From Hydractinia symbiolongicarpus (lineage: Eukaryota > Cnidaria > Hydrozoa > Anthoathecata > Hydractiniidae), in assembly GCF_029227915.1 (NCBI RefSeq), contig NC_079887.1, positions 3,968,001-4,032,000 on the forward strand: a stretch of 64,000 nucleotides of DNA, given 5' to 3'. Both the position numbers and the translations under genes were made by a program. This document shows, piece by piece, positions 1 to 12,250 of the stretch. Each line of letters starts with the position of its first letter. The first letter of the stretch is position 1. The notes below the pieces were generated by a model. The model was not told the DNA's origin, made no database searches, and was given only the letters and a program-made list of their open reading frames with translations.

Positions 1-1621
1 GCAAACGCAAACCCGCGATTTCCCGTAAATCCCGGGCTTGGCCCGTATAGTCGAATGTTTACAAAGAAAGTACCCAGGGAGTAAACACATTTCCCGAACG
101 AATTTTTAAATTATTTTTTCACCACTAAAACGCATGGGACTTGTATTTTTTAAAAGTGTTTTCATTTTTGATGAGACGCTGAATTAAAGAAGTTTAATTG
201 CCGGCAAACGAAAACCCGCGATTTCCCGTAAATCCCGGGCTTGGCCCGTACAGTAGAATGTATATAAAGAAAGTACCCAGGGAGTAAACTGATTTCCCGA
301 ACGATTTTTCAAATTATTTTTGCACCACTAGAACGAATGAGACTTGCAGTTTTCAAAAATGATTTCATTTTTGATGAGACGCTGAATAAAAGGAGTTTAA
401 TCGCCGGCAAACGAAAACCCGCCATTTCCCGTAAACCCCGGACTCGGTCCGTATAGTCAAAAGTATACAAAGAAAGTAACCAGGGAGTAAACTCATTTCC
501 CGAACGATTTTTTAAATTATTTTTTCACCACTAAAACGCATGAGACTTGTAATTTTTAAAAATGTTTTCATTTTTGATAAGACGCTGAATAAAAAAAGTC
601 TAATCGCCGGCAAATGAAAAGCCGCGACTTCCCGTAAATCCCGGACTCGGCCCGTATAGTCAAAAGTATACAAAGAAGGTACCCAGGGAGTAAACTCATT
701 TCTCGAACGATTTTTTAAATTATTTTTTCACCACTAAAACGCATGAGACTTGTAGTTTTCAGAAATGTTTTCATTTTTGATGAGAGGCTTAATAAAAGTG
801 GTTTAATCGCCGGCAAACAAAAACCCGCGATTTCCCGTAAATCCCGGGCTTCGCCCGTATAGTTGAATGTATATAAAGAAAGTACCCAGGGAGTAAACTG
901 ATTTTCCGAACGATTTTTAAAATTATTTTTGCACCACTAGAACGAATTAGACTTGTAGTTTTCAAAAATGATTTCATTTTTGATGAGACGCTGAGTAAAA
1001 GAAGTTTAATCGCCGGCAAACGAAAACCTGCGATTTCCCGTAAATCTTGGACTCGGCCCGTATAGTCAAAAGTATACAAACAAAGTACCCAGGGAGTAAA
1101 CTCATTTCTCGATCGATTTTTTATATTATTATTTCACCCCTAAAGCCCATGAGACTTGTAGTTTTTAAAAATGTTTTCATTTTTGATGAGACGCTGAATA
1201 AAAGGAGTTTAATCGCCGGCAAACGAAAACCCGCCATTTCCCGTAAACCCCGGACTCGGTCTGTATAGTCAAAAGTATACAAAGAAAGTAACCAGGGAGT
1301 AAACTCATTTCCCGAACGATTTTTCGAATTATTGTTTCACCACTAAAACGCATGAGACTTGTAGTTTTCAAAAATGTTTTCATTTTTGATGAGACGCTGA
1401 ATAAAAGAAGTTTAATCGCCGGCAAACGAAAACCCGCGACTTCCCGTAAATCCCGGACTCGGCCCGTATAGTCAAAAGTATACAAAGAAAGTACCCAGGG
1501 AGTAAACTCATTTCCCGAACGATTTTTTAAATTATTTTTTCACCACAAAAACGCATGAGACTTGTAGTTTTCAAAAATGTTTTCATTTTTGATGGGACGC
1601 TGAATAAAAGAAGTTTAATCG
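1..1621 (+). repeat. Array domain 1: C-D-A-B-D-E-A-B
   Basis: Eight units (starts -2, 201, 404, 607, 810, 1013, 1216, 1419) of the A-E family. The unit at 810 has a class-C type leader (AATAAAAGTGG) joined to a class-D body with TTCGCCC, which is a hybrid. The domain stops where class P first appears at 1622. Nothing else is encoded here. Confidence 0.85.
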
Positions 1622-2230
1622 CCGGCAAACGAAAACCCGCGATTTCCCGTAAATCCCAGACTCGGCCCGTATAGTATAAAGTATACAAAGAAAGTACCCA
1701 GGCAATAAACTCATTTCTCGAACGATTTTTTAAATTATTTTTTCACCACTAAAACGCATGAGACTTGTAGTTTTCAAAAATGTTTTCATTTTTGATGAGA
1801 CGCTTAATGAAAGAGGTTTAATCGCCGGCAAACGAAAACCCGCAATTTCCCGTAAATCCCGGGCTTGGCCTGCATAGTCGAATGTGTACAAAGAAAGTAC
1901 CCAGGGAGTAAACTAATTTCCCGAACGATTTTTTAAATTTTTTTTTCACCACTAAAACGCATGAGACTTGTAGTTTTTAAAAATGTTTTCATTTTTGATG
2001 AGACGCTGAATAAAAGAAGTTTAATCGCCGGCAAACGAAAACCCGCCACTTCCCGTAAATCCCGGACTCGGCCCGTATAGTCAAAAGTATACAAAGAAAG
2101 TACCCAGGGAGTAAACTCATTTCCCGAACGATTTTTTAAATTATTTTTTCACCACTAAAACGCATGAGACTTGTAGTTTTCAAAAATGTTTTCATTTTTG
2201 ATGGGACGCTGAATAAAAGAAGTTTAATTG

Positions 2231-2433
2231 CCGGCAAACGAAAACCCGCGATTTCCCGTAAATCCCGGACTCGGCCCGTATAGTAAAAAGTATACAAAGA
2301 AAGTACCCAGGCAATAAACTCATTTCCCGAACGATTTTTTAAATTATTTTTTCACCACTAAAACGCATGAGACTTGTAGTTTTCAAAAATGTTTTCATTT
2401 TTGATGAGACGCTTAATGAAAGAGGTTTAATCG
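2231..2433 (+). repeat. Monomer class P (exemplar)
   Basis: Diagnostic bases are A55 (GTATAGTAAAAAGTATAC) and C82/A84 (CCCAGGCAATAAAC). Recognised only at 1622, 2231 and 3043, so it is local to the first 3.3 kb, always followed by Q. Confidence 0.85.
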
Positions 2434-2636
2434 CCGGCAAACTAAAACCCGCGATTTCCCGTAAATCCCGGGCTTGGCCCGCATAGTCGAATGTATACAA
2501 AGAAAGTACCCAGGGAGTAAACTAATTTCCCGAACGATTTTTTAAATTTTTTTTTCACCACTAAAACGCATGAGACTTGTAGTTTTTAAAAATGTTTTCA
2601 TTTTTGATGAGACTCTGAATAAAAGAAGTTTAATCG
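2434..2636 (+). repeat. Monomer class Q (exemplar)
   Basis: Diagnostic bases are C49 (GCCCGCATAGTCGAATG) and A91 (AAACTAATTTCCCG), with a long T-run AAATTTTTTTTTCACC. Copies are at 1825, 2434 and 3246; a related form with GGGCTGGGCCCGC is at 18470 and 20703. Confidence 0.83.
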
Positions 2637-3651
2637 CCGGCAAACGAAAACCCGCGATTTCCCGTAAATCCCGGACTTGGCCCGTATAGTCAAAAGTATA
2701 CAAAGAAAGTACCCAGGGAGTAAACTCATTTCTCAAACGATTTTTTAAATTATTTTTTCATCACTAAAAGGCATGAGACTTGTAGTTTTCAAAAATGGTT
2801 TCATTTTTGATGAGACGCTTAATAAAAGAGGTTTAATCGCCGGCAAACGAAAACCCGCGATTTCCCGTAAATCCCGGGCTTGGCCCGTATAGTCGAATGT
2901 ATACAAAGAAAGTACCCAGGGAGTAAACTCCTTTCCCGAACGATTTTTTAAATTTTTTTTTCACCACTAAAACGCATGAGACTTGTAGTTTTCAAAAATG
3001 TTTTCATTTTTGATGGGACGCTGAATAAAAGAAGTTTAATCGCCGGCAAACGAAAACCCGCGATTTCCCGTAAATCCCGGACTCGGCCCGTATAGTAAAA
3101 AGTATACAAAGAAAGTACCCAGGCAATAAACTCATTTCCCGAACGATTTTTTAAATTATTTTTTCACCACTAAAACGCATGAGACTTGTAGTTTTCAAAA
3201 ATGTTTTCATTTTTGATGAGACGCTTAATGAAAGAGGTTTAATCGCCGGCAAACGAAAACCCGCGATTTCCCGTAAATCCCGGGCTTGGCCCGCATAGTC
3301 GAATGTATACAAAGAAAGTACCCAGGGAGTAAACTAATTTCCCGAACGATTTCTTAAATTTTTTTTTCACCACTTAAACGCATGAGACTTGTAGTTTTTA
3401 AAAATGTTTTCATTTTTGATGAGACGCTGAATAAAAGAAGTTTAATCGCCGGCAAACGAAAACCCGCGACTTCCCGTAAATCCCGGACTCGGCCCGTATA
3501 GTCGAATGTATACAAAGAAAGTACCCAGGGAGTAAACTCATTTCCCAAACGATTTTTTATATTATTTTTTCACCACTAAAACGCATGAGACTTGTAGTTT
3601 TCAAAAATGTTTTCATTTTTGATGGGACGCTGAATGAAAGAAGTTTAACCG

Positions 3652-5681
3652 CCGGCAAACGAAAACTCGCGATTTCCCGTAAATCCCGGGCTTGGCCGGT
3701 ATAGTCAAAAGTATACAAAGAAAGTACCCAGGGAGTAAACTGATTTTCCGAACGATTTTTTAAATGATTTTTTCACCACTAAAACGCATGAGACTTGTAG
3801 TTTTTAAAAGTGTTTTCATTTTTGATGAGACGCTGAATAAAAGAGGTTTTATCGCCGGCAAACGAAAACCCGCGATTTCCCGTAAATCCTGGGCTTGGCC
3901 CGTATAGTTGAATGTATATAAAGAAAGTATCCAGGGAGTAAACTTATTTCCAAAACGATTTTTTAAAGTATCTTTTCACCACTAAAACGCATGAGACTTG
4001 TAGTTTTTAAAAATGTTTTCATTTTTAATGAAACGCTTAATGGAAGAGGTTTAATCGCCGGCAAACGAAAACCCGCCATTTCCCGTAAATCCCGGGATTG
4101 GCCCGTATGGTCGAATGTTTACAAAGAAAGTACCCTGTGAGTAAACTCATTTCCAGAACGATTTTTTAAATTATTTTTTCACCACTAAAACGCATGAGAC
4201 TTGTAGTTTTCAAAAATGTTTTTATTTTTGATGAGACGCTGAATAAAAGAAGTTTAATCGCTGGCAAACAAAAACCTGCAATTTCTCGTAAATCCCGGAC
4301 TCGGCCCGTATAGTCAAAAGTGTACAAACAAAGTACCCAGGGAGTAAACTCATTTCCCGAACGATTTTTTATATTATTATTTCATCCCTAAAGCCCATGA
4401 GACTTGTAGTTTTTAAAAATGTTTTCATTTTTGATGAGACGCTGAATAAAAGGAGTTTAATCGCCGGCAAATGAAGACCCGCGACTTCCCGTAAATCCCG
4501 GACTCGGCCAGTATAGTCAAAAGTATACAAAGAAAGTACCCAGGGAGTAAACTCATTTCCCGAACGATTTTTTAAATTATTTTTTCACCACTAAAACGCA
4601 TGAGACTTGTAGTTTTCAGAAATGTTTTCATTTTTGATGAGACGCTTAATAAAAGTGGTTTAATCGCCGGCAAACGAAAACCCGCGATTTCTCGTAAATC
4701 CCGGGCTTGACCCGTATAGTCGAATGTTTACAAAGAAAGTACCCAGGGAGTAAACTCATTTCCCGAACGAATTTTTAAATTATTTTTTCACCACTAAAAC
4801 GCATGAGACTTGTATTTTTTAAAAGTGTTTTCATTTTTGATGAGACGCTGAATTAAAGAAGTTTAATTGCCGGCAAACGAAAACCCGCAATTTCCCGTAA
4901 ATCCCGGGCTTGGCCTGTACAGTAGAATGTATATAAAGAAAGTACCCAGGGAGTAAACTGATTTCCTGAACAATTTTTCAAATTATTTTTGCACCACTAG
5001 AACGAATGAGACTTGTAGTTTTCAAAAATGATTTCATTTTTGATGAGACGCTGAACAAAAGAAGTTTAATCGCCGGCAAACGAAAACCTGCGATTTCCCG
5101 TAAATCTTGGACTCGGCCCGTATAGTCAAAAGTATACAAACAAAGTACCCAGGGAGTAAACTCATTTCCCGAACGATTTTTTATATTATTATTTCACCCC
5201 TAAAGCCCATGAGACTTGTGGTTTTGAAAAATGGTTTCATTTTTGATGAGACGCTGAATAAAAGGAGTTTAATCGCCGGCAAACGAAAACCCGCGATTTC
5301 CCGTTAATCCCGGGCTTGGCCCGTACAGTAGAATGTATATAAAGAAAGTACCCAGGGAGTAAACTGATTTCCAGAACGATTTTTCAAATTATTTTTGCAC
5401 CACTAGAACGAATGAGACTTGTAGTTTTCAAAAATGATTTCATTTTTGATGAGACGCTGAATAAAAGAAGTTTAATCGCCGGCAAACGAAAACCTGCGAT
5501 TTCTCGTAAATCTTGGACTCGGCCCGTATAGTCAAAAGTATACAAACAAAGTACCCAGGGAGTAAACTCATTTCCCGAACGATTTTTTAAATTATTTTTT
5601 CACCACTAAATCGCATGAGACTTGTAGTTTTCAAAAATGTTTTCATTTTTGATGAGACGCTTAATGAAAGAGGTTTAATCG
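3652..5681 (+). repeat. Array domain 3: F-G-H-I-B-C-D-E-D-E
   Basis: Ten units from 3652 to 5681 that join the F-G-H-I series to the B-C-D-E series, ending with a D-E pair repeated (4870/5073 and 5276/5479). The unit at 4261 starts CTGG rather than CCGG. Confidence 0.83.
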
Positions 5682-6290
5682 CCGGCAAACGAAAACCCGC
5701 GACTTCCCGTAAATCCCGGACCCGGCCCGTATAGTCGAATGTATACAAAGAAAGTACCCTGTGAGTAAACTCATTTCCAAAACGATTTTTTAAAGTATCT
5801 TTTCACCGCTAAAACGCATGAGACTTGAAATTTTCAAAAATGTTTTCATTTTTGATGAGACGCTGAATAAAGGAAGTTTAATCGCCGGCAAACGAAAACC
5901 CGCCATTTCCCGTAAACCCCGGACTCGGCCCGTATAGTCAAAAGTATACAAAGAAAGTACCCAGGGAGTAAACTCATTTCCAAAACGATTTTTTATATTA
6001 CTTTTTCACCACTAAAACGCATGAGACTTGTAGTTTTCAAAAATGTTTTCATTTTTGATGGGACGCTGAATAAAAGAAGTTTAATCGCCGGCAAACGAAA
6101 AACCGCGATTTCCCGTAAATCCCGGACTTGGCCCGTATAGTCAAAAGTATACAAAGAAAGTACCCAGGGAGTAAACTCATTTCTCAAACGATTTTTTAAA
6201 TTATTTTTTCATCACTAAAAGGCATGAGACTTGTAGTTTTTAAAAATGGTTTCATTTTTGATGAGACGCTTAATAAAAGAGGTTTAATCG

Positions 6291-6493
6291 CCGGCAAACG
6301 AAAACCCGCGATTTCCCGTAAATCCCGGGCTTGGCCCGTATAGTCGAATGTATACAAAGAAAGTACCCAGGGAGTAAACTCCTTTCCCGAACGATTTTTT
6401 AAATTTTTTTTTCACCACTAAAACGCATGAGACTTGTAGTTTTCAAAAATGTTTTCATTTTTGATGACACGCTTAAGGAAACAGGTTTAATCG
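6291..6493 (+). repeat. Monomer class K (exemplar)
   Basis: Diagnostic bases are G56/T59 with A62 (GTCGAATGTATAC), C92 (AAACTCCTTTCCCG) and a T-run variant AAATTTTTTTTTCACC in the 3' part. The dyad at 36-48 is perfect. It occurs at 2.8 kb, 6.3-7.5 kb and 19.3-25.4 kb, between L or H and H' or G. Confidence 0.85.
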
Positions 6494-6696
6494 CCGGCAA
6501 ACGAAAACCCGCCATTTCCCGTAAATCCCGGGCTTGGCCCGTAGAGTCGAATGAATACAAAGAAAGTACCCTGTGAGTAAACTCATTTCCAGAACGATTT
6601 TGTAAATTATTTTTTCACCACTAAAACGCATAAGACTTGTAGGTTTTAAAAATGTTTTCATTTTTGATCCGACGCTGAATAAAAGAAGTTTAACCG

Positions 6697-6899
6697 CCGG
6701 CAAACGAAAACTCGCGATTTCCCGTAAATCCCGGGCTTGGCCGGTATAGTCAAAAGTATACAAAGAAAGTACCCAGGGAGTAAACTGATTTCCCGAACGA
6801 TTTTTTAAATGATTTTTTCACCACTAAAACGCATGAGACTTGTAGTTTTCAAAAGTGTTTTCCTTTTTGATGAGACGCTGAATAAAAGAAGTTTTATCG
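6697..6899 (+). repeat. Monomer class F (exemplar)
   Basis: Diagnostic bases are T16 (AAAACTCGCG), G47 (GGCTTGGCCGGTATAG) and G91 (AAACTGATTTCC). The preceding unit ends with TTTTGATCCGACGC (or GATTCGACGC at 43.2-48.0 kb). F is normally followed by G and opens the F-G-H series. Confidence 0.9.
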
Positions 6900-7102
6900 C
6901 CGGCAAACGAAAACCCGCGATTTCCCGTAAATCCTGGGCTTGGCCCGTATAGTTGAATGTATATAAAGAAAGTACCCAAGGAGTAAACTCATTTCCAAAA
7001 CGATTTTTTAAAGTATCTTTTCACCACTAAAACGCATGAGACTTGTAGTTTTTAAAAATGTTTTCATTTTTAATGAAACGCTTAATGAAAGAGGTTTAAT
7101 CG
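6900..7102 (+). repeat. Monomer class G (exemplar)
   Basis: Diagnostic bases are T36 (AATCCTGGGC, in the 3.8-25 kb copies), T55 and T65 (GTTGAATGTATATAAAG), A98/A99 (TTTCCAAAACG) and the 3' part TTAAAGTATCTTTTC. The preceding unit ends GAAGTTTTATCG. It follows F or K and is normally followed by H, or by D or A in the 41-48 kb HORs. Confidence 0.9.
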
Positions 7103-7305
7103 CCGGCAAACGAAAACCCGCCATTTCCCGTAAATCCCGGGATTGGCCCGTATGGTCGAATGTATACAAAGAAAGTACCCTGTGAGTAAACTCATTTCCA
7201 GAACGATTTTTTAAATTATCTTTTCACCACTAAAACGCATGAGACTTGTAGTTTTTAAAAATGGTTTCATTTTTGATGAGACGCTTAATAAAAGAGGTTT
7301 AATCG
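7103..7305 (+). repeat. Monomer class H (exemplar)
   Basis: Diagnostic bases are C20, A40 (CGGGATTGGCCCG), G52 (GTATGGTCGAATG), T79/T81 (ACCCTGTGAG) and A98 (TTTCCAGAACG). The preceding unit ends CGCTTAATGAAAGAGG, so it has no AATAAA. Variant H' (6.5, 7.5 and 8.1 kb) has GGGCTTGGCCCGTAGAGTC and a leader CGCTTAAGGAAACAGG. The 19.7-25.6 kb copies carry CCGTCAAACG at their start. Confidence 0.9.
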
Positions 7306-8929
7306 CCGGCAAACGAAAACCCGCGATTTCCCGTAAATCCCGGGCTTGGCCCGTATAGTCGAATGTATACAAAGAAAGTACCCAGGGAGTAAACTCCTTT
7401 CCCGAACGATTTTTTAAATTTTTTTTTCACCACTAAAACGCATGAGACTTGTAGTTTTCAAAAATGTTTTCATTTTTGATGACACGCTTAAGGAAACAGG
7501 TTTAATCGCCGGCAAACGAAAACCCGCCATTTCCCGTAAATCCCGGGCTTGGCCCGTAGAGTCGAATGTATACAAAGAAAGTACCCTGTGAGTAAACTCA
7601 TTTCCAGAACGATTTTGTAAATTATTTTTTCACCACTAAAACGCATAAGACTTGTAGGTTTCAAAAATGTTTTCATTTTTGATCCGACGCTGAATAAAAG
7701 AAGTTTAACCGCCGGCAAACGAAAACTCGCGATTTCCCGTAAATCCCGGGCTTGGCCGGTATAGTCAAAAGTATACAAAGAAAGTACCCAGGGAGTAAAC
7801 TGATTTCCCGAACGATTTTTTAAATGATTTTTTCACCACTAAAACGCATGAGACTTGTAGTTTTCAAAAGTGTTTTCCTTTTTGATGAGACGCTGAATAA
7901 AAGAAGTTTTATTGCCGGCAAACGAAAACCCGCGATTTCCCGTAAATCCTGGGCTTGGCCCGTATAGTTGAATGTATATAAAGAAAGTACCCAGGGAGTA
8001 AACTCATTTCCAAAACGATTTTTTAAAGTATCTTTTCACCACTAAAACGCATGAGACTTGTAGTTTTTAAAAATGTTTTCATTTTTGATGACACGCTTAA
8101 GGAAACAGGTTTAATCGCCGGCAAACGAAAACCCGCCATTTCCCGTAAATCCCGGGCTTGGCCCGTAGAGTCGAATGTATACAAAGAAAGTACCCTGTGA
8201 GTAAACTCATTTCCAGAACGATTTTGTAAATTATTTTTTCACCACTAAAACGCATAAGACTTGTAGGTTTCAAAAATGTTTTCATTTTTGATCCGACGCT
8301 GAATAAAAGAAGTTTAACCGCCGGCAAACGAAAACTCGCGATTTCCCGTAAATCCCGGGCTTGGCCGGTATAGTCAAAAGTATACAAAGAAAGTACCCAG
8401 GGAGTAAACTGATTTCCCGAACGATTTTTTAAATGATTTTTTCACCACTAAAACGCATGAGACTTGTAGTTTTCAAAAGTGTTTTCCTTTTTGATGAGAC
8501 GCTGAATAAAAGAAGTTTTATCGCCGGCAAACGAAAACCCGCGATTTCCCGTAAATCCTGGGCTTGGCCCGTATAGTTGAATGTATACAAAGAAAGTACC
8601 CAGGGAGTAAACTCATTTCCAAAACGATTTTTTAAAGTATCTTTTCACCACTAAAACGCATGAGACTTGTAGTTTTTAAAAATGTTTTCATTTTTAATGA
8701 AACGCTTAATGAAAGAGGTTTAATCGCCGGCAAACGAAAACCCGCCATTTCCCGTAAATGCCGGGATTGGCCCGTATGGTCGAATGTATACAAAGAAAGT
8801 ACCCTGTGAGTAAACTCATTTCCCGAACGATTTTTTAAATTATCTTTTCACCACTAAAACGCATGAGACTTGTAGTTTTCAAAAATGTTTTCATTTTTGA
8901 TGAGACGCTGAATAAAAGAAGTTTAATCG

Positions 8930-9131
8930 CCGGCAAACAAAAACCTGCGTTTTCCCGTAAATCCCGGCATCGGCCCGTATAGTCAAAAGTATACAAACAA
9001 AGTACCCAGGGAGTAAATTCATTTCCGAACGATTTTTTATATTATTATTTCATCCCTAAAGCCCATGAGACTTGTAGTTTTTAAAAATGTTTTCATTTTT
9101 GATGAGACGCTGAATAAAAGGAGTTTAATCG
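8930..9131 (+). repeat. 202-bp monomer, 1-bp deletion (class I)
   Basis: The unit reads AAATTCATTTCCGAACG at 9016-9032, one C short of CATTTCCCGAACG. It is unique to this unit and not propagated into neighbours, so it is a singleton loss. Confidence 0.9.
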
Positions 9132-9943
9132 CCGGCAAACGAAAACCCGCCATTTCCCGTAAACCCCGGACTCGGTCCATATAGTCAAAAGTATACAAAG
9201 AAAGTAACCAGGGAGTAAACTCATTTCCCGAACGATTTTTTAAATTATCTTTTCACCACTAAAACGCATGAGACTTGTAGTTTTCAAAAATGTTTTCATT
9301 TTTAATGAGACGCTGAATAAAAGAAGTTTAATCGCCGGCAAATGAAAACCCGCGACTTCCCGTAAATCCCGGACTCGGCCAGTATAGTCAAAAGTATACA
9401 AAGAAAGTACCCAGGGAGTAAACTCATTTCCCGAACGATTTTTTAAATTATTTTTTCACCACTAAAACGCATGAGACTTGTAGTTTTTAAAAATGTTTTC
9501 ATTTTTGATGAGACGCTGAATAAAAGGAGTTTAATCGCCGGCAAACGAAAACCCGCCATTTCCCGTAAACCCCGGACTCGGTCCATATAGTCAAAAGTAT
9601 ACAAAGAAAGTAACCAGGGAGTAAACTCATTTCCCGAACGATTTTTTAAATTATCTTTTCACCACTAAAACGCATGAGACTTGTAGTTTTCAAAAATGTT
9701 TTCATTTTTAATGAGACGCTGAATAAAAGAAGTTTAATCGCCGGCAAATGAAAACCCGCGACTTCCCGTAAATCCCGGACTCGGCCAGTATAGTCAAAAG
9801 TATACAAAGAAAGTACCCAGGGAGTAAACTCATTTCCCGAACGATTTTTTAAATTATTTTTTCACCACTAAAACGCATGAGACTTGTAGTTTTCAGAAAT
9901 GTTTTCATTTTTGATGAGACGCTTAATAAAAGTGGCTTAATCG
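9132..9943 (+). repeat. 406-bp tandem dimer duplication (A-B)x2
   Basis: Units 9132-9537 and 9538-9943 are both A-B pairs that share the private GGTCCATATAG change and GGCCAGTATAG in B. The copies are near identical; visible differences lie in the 3' end of the second B (TTTTCAGAAATG, leading into class C). Confidence 0.85.
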
Positions 9944-10220
9944 CCGGCAAACGAAAACCCGCGATTTCCCGTAAATCCCGGGCTTGACCCGTATAGTCGA
10001 ATGTTTACAAAGAAAGTACCCAGGGAGTAAACTCATTTCCAGAACGATTTTTTAAATTATCTTTTCACCACTAAAACGCATGAGACTTGTAGTTTTCAAA
10101 AATGTTTTCATTTTTGATGAGACGCTGAATAAAAGAAGTTTAATCGCCGGCAAACAAAAACCTGCAATTTCTCGTAAATCCCGGACTCGGCCCGTATAGT
10201 CAAAAGTATACAAACAAAGT

Positions 10221-12250
10221 ACCCAGGGAGTAAACTCATTTCCCGAACGATTTTTTATATTATTATTTCATCCCTAAAGCCCATGAGACTTGTAGTTTTT
10301 AAAAATGTTTTCATTTTTGATGAGACGCTGAATAAAAGGAGTTTAATCGCCGGCAAACGAAAACCCGCCATTTCCCGTAAACCCCGGACTCGGTCCATAT
10401 AGTCAAAAGTATACAAAGAAAGTAACCAGGGAGTAAACTCATTTCCCGAACGATTTTTTAAATTATTTTTTCACCACTAAAACGCATGAGACTTGTAGTT
10501 TTCAAAAATGTTTTCATTTTTGATGAGACGCTTAATAAAAGTGGTTTAATCGCCGGCAAACGAAAACCCGCGATTTCCCGTAAATCCCGGGCTTGACCCG
10601 TATAGTCGAATGTTTACAAAGAAAGTACCCAGGGAGTAAACTCATTTCCCGAACGATTTTTTAAATTATTTTTTCACCACTAAAACGCATGAGACTTGTA
10701 TTTTTCAAAAGTGTTTTCATTTTTGATGAGACGCTGAATTAAAGAAGTTTAATTGCCGGCAAACGAAAACCCGCGATTTCCCGTAAATCCCGGGCTTGGC
10801 CCGTACAGTAGAATGTATATAAAGAAAGTACCCAGGGATTAAACTGATTTCCAGAACGGTTTTTCAAATTATTTTTGCACCACTAGAACGAATGAGACTT
10901 GTAGTTTTCAAAAATGATTTCATTTTTGATGAGACGCTGAATAAAAGAAGTTTAATCGCCGGCAAACGAAAACCTGCGATTTCCCGTAAATCTTGGACTC
11001 GGCCCGTATAGTCAAAAGTATACAAACAAAGTACCCAGGGAGTAAACTCATTTCCCGAACGATTTTTTATATTATTATTTCACCCCTAAAGCCCATGAGA
11101 CTTGTAGTTTTTAAAAATGTTTTCATTTTTGATGAGACGCTGAATAAAAGGAGTTTAATCGCCGGCAAACGAAAACCCGCCATTTCCCGTAAACCCTGGA
11201 CACGGTCCTTGTAGTCAAAAGTATACAAAGAAAGTAACCAGGGAGTAAACTCATTTCCCGAACGATTTTTTATATTATTATTTCATCCCTAAAGCCCATG
11301 AGACTTGTAGTTTTTAAAAATGTTTTCATTTTTGATGAGACGCTGAATAAAAGGAGTTTAATCGCCGGCAAACGAAAACCCGCCATTTCCCGTAAACCCC
11401 GGACTCGGTCCATATAGTCAAAAGTATACAAAGAAAGTAACCAGGGAGTAAACTCATTTCCCGAACGATTTTTTAAATTATTTTTTCACCACTAAAACGC
11501 ATGAGACTTGTAGTTTTCAAAAATGTTTTCATTTTTGATGAGACGCTTAATAAAAGTGGTTTAATCGCCGGCAAACGAAAACCCGCGATTTCCCGTAAAT
11601 CTCGGGCTTGACCCGTATAGTCGAATGTTTACAAAGAAAGTACCCAGGGAGTAAACTCATTTCCCGAACGATTTTTTAAATTATTTTTTCACCACTAAAA
11701 CGCATGAGACTTGTATTTTTCAAAAGTGTTTTCATTTTTGATGAGACGCTGAATTAAAGAAGTTTAATTGCCGGCAAACGAAAACCCGCGATTTCCCGTA
11801 AATCCCGGGCTTGGCCCGTACAGTAGAATGTATATAAAGAAAGTACCCAGGGATTAAACTGATTTCCAGAACGGTTTTTCAAATTATTTTTGCACCACTA
11901 GAACGAATGAGACTTGTAGTTTTCAAAAATGATTTCATTTTTGATGAGACGCTGAATAAAAGAAGTTTAATCGCCGGCAAACGAAAACCTGCGATTTCCC
12001 GTAAATCTTGGACTCGGCCCGTATAGTCAAAAGTATACAAACAAAGTACCCAGGGAGTAAACTCATTTCCCGAACGATTTTTTATATTATTATTTCACCC
12101 CTAAAGCCCATGAGACTTGTAGTTTTTAAAAATGTTTTTATTTTTGATGAGACGCTGAATAAAAGGAGTTTAATCGCCGGCAAACGAAAACCCGCCATTT
12201 CCCGTAAACCCTGGACTCGGTCCGTATAGTCAAAAGTATACAAAGAAAGT
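10221..12250 (+). repeat. 1015-bp tandem HOR duplication (5 units, two copies)
   Basis: About 10221-11235 and 11236-12250, each in the order A-C-D-E-A, offset exactly 1015 bp. They share private changes such as GGGATTAAACTG and GAACGGTTTTTC in class D. Differences seen: CACGGTCCTTGTAG near 11203 versus CTCGGTCCGTATAG near 12218, AATCTCGGG near 11606, and TGTTTTTATTTTTG near 12135. Boundaries are limited by identity of flanking units. Confidence 0.87.

Larger units (their letters stand above)
1622..3651 (+). repeat. Array domain 2: P-Q-B-P-Q-L-K-P-Q-B
   Basis: Ten units (1622, 1825, 2028, 2231, 2434, 2637, 2840, 3043, 3246, 3449). The P-Q pair recurs three times, at spacings of 609 and 812 bp. 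The P class is not seen elsewhere in the window, suggesting local amplification of one variant pair. Confidence 0.83.
5682..8929 (+). repeat. Array domain 4: N-M-L then K-H'-F-G-H HORs
   Basis: Sixteen units: N, M, L, then K-H'-F-G-H (6291-7305), K-H'-F-G (7306-8117) and H'-F-G-H (8118-8929). The H'-F stretch is almost identical at 6473, 7488 and 8097, i.e. offsets of 1015 bp (5 units) and 609 bp (3 units). A difference visible by eye is GTAGGTTTTAAAA in the first versus GTAGGTTTCAAAA in the other two. Recent unequal exchange or slippage at the HOR level is the simple explanation. Confidence 0.88.

Noticed and set aside
3488-3510. CENP-B box in GGCCCGTATAGTCGAATG
   Set aside because: On the minus strand this reads TTCG...CGGG, but the spacing is one base short of NTTCGNNNNANNCGGGN and the central A is absent. 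Most units have TCAAAAG here, which removes TTCG altogether. A near miss, not a box.
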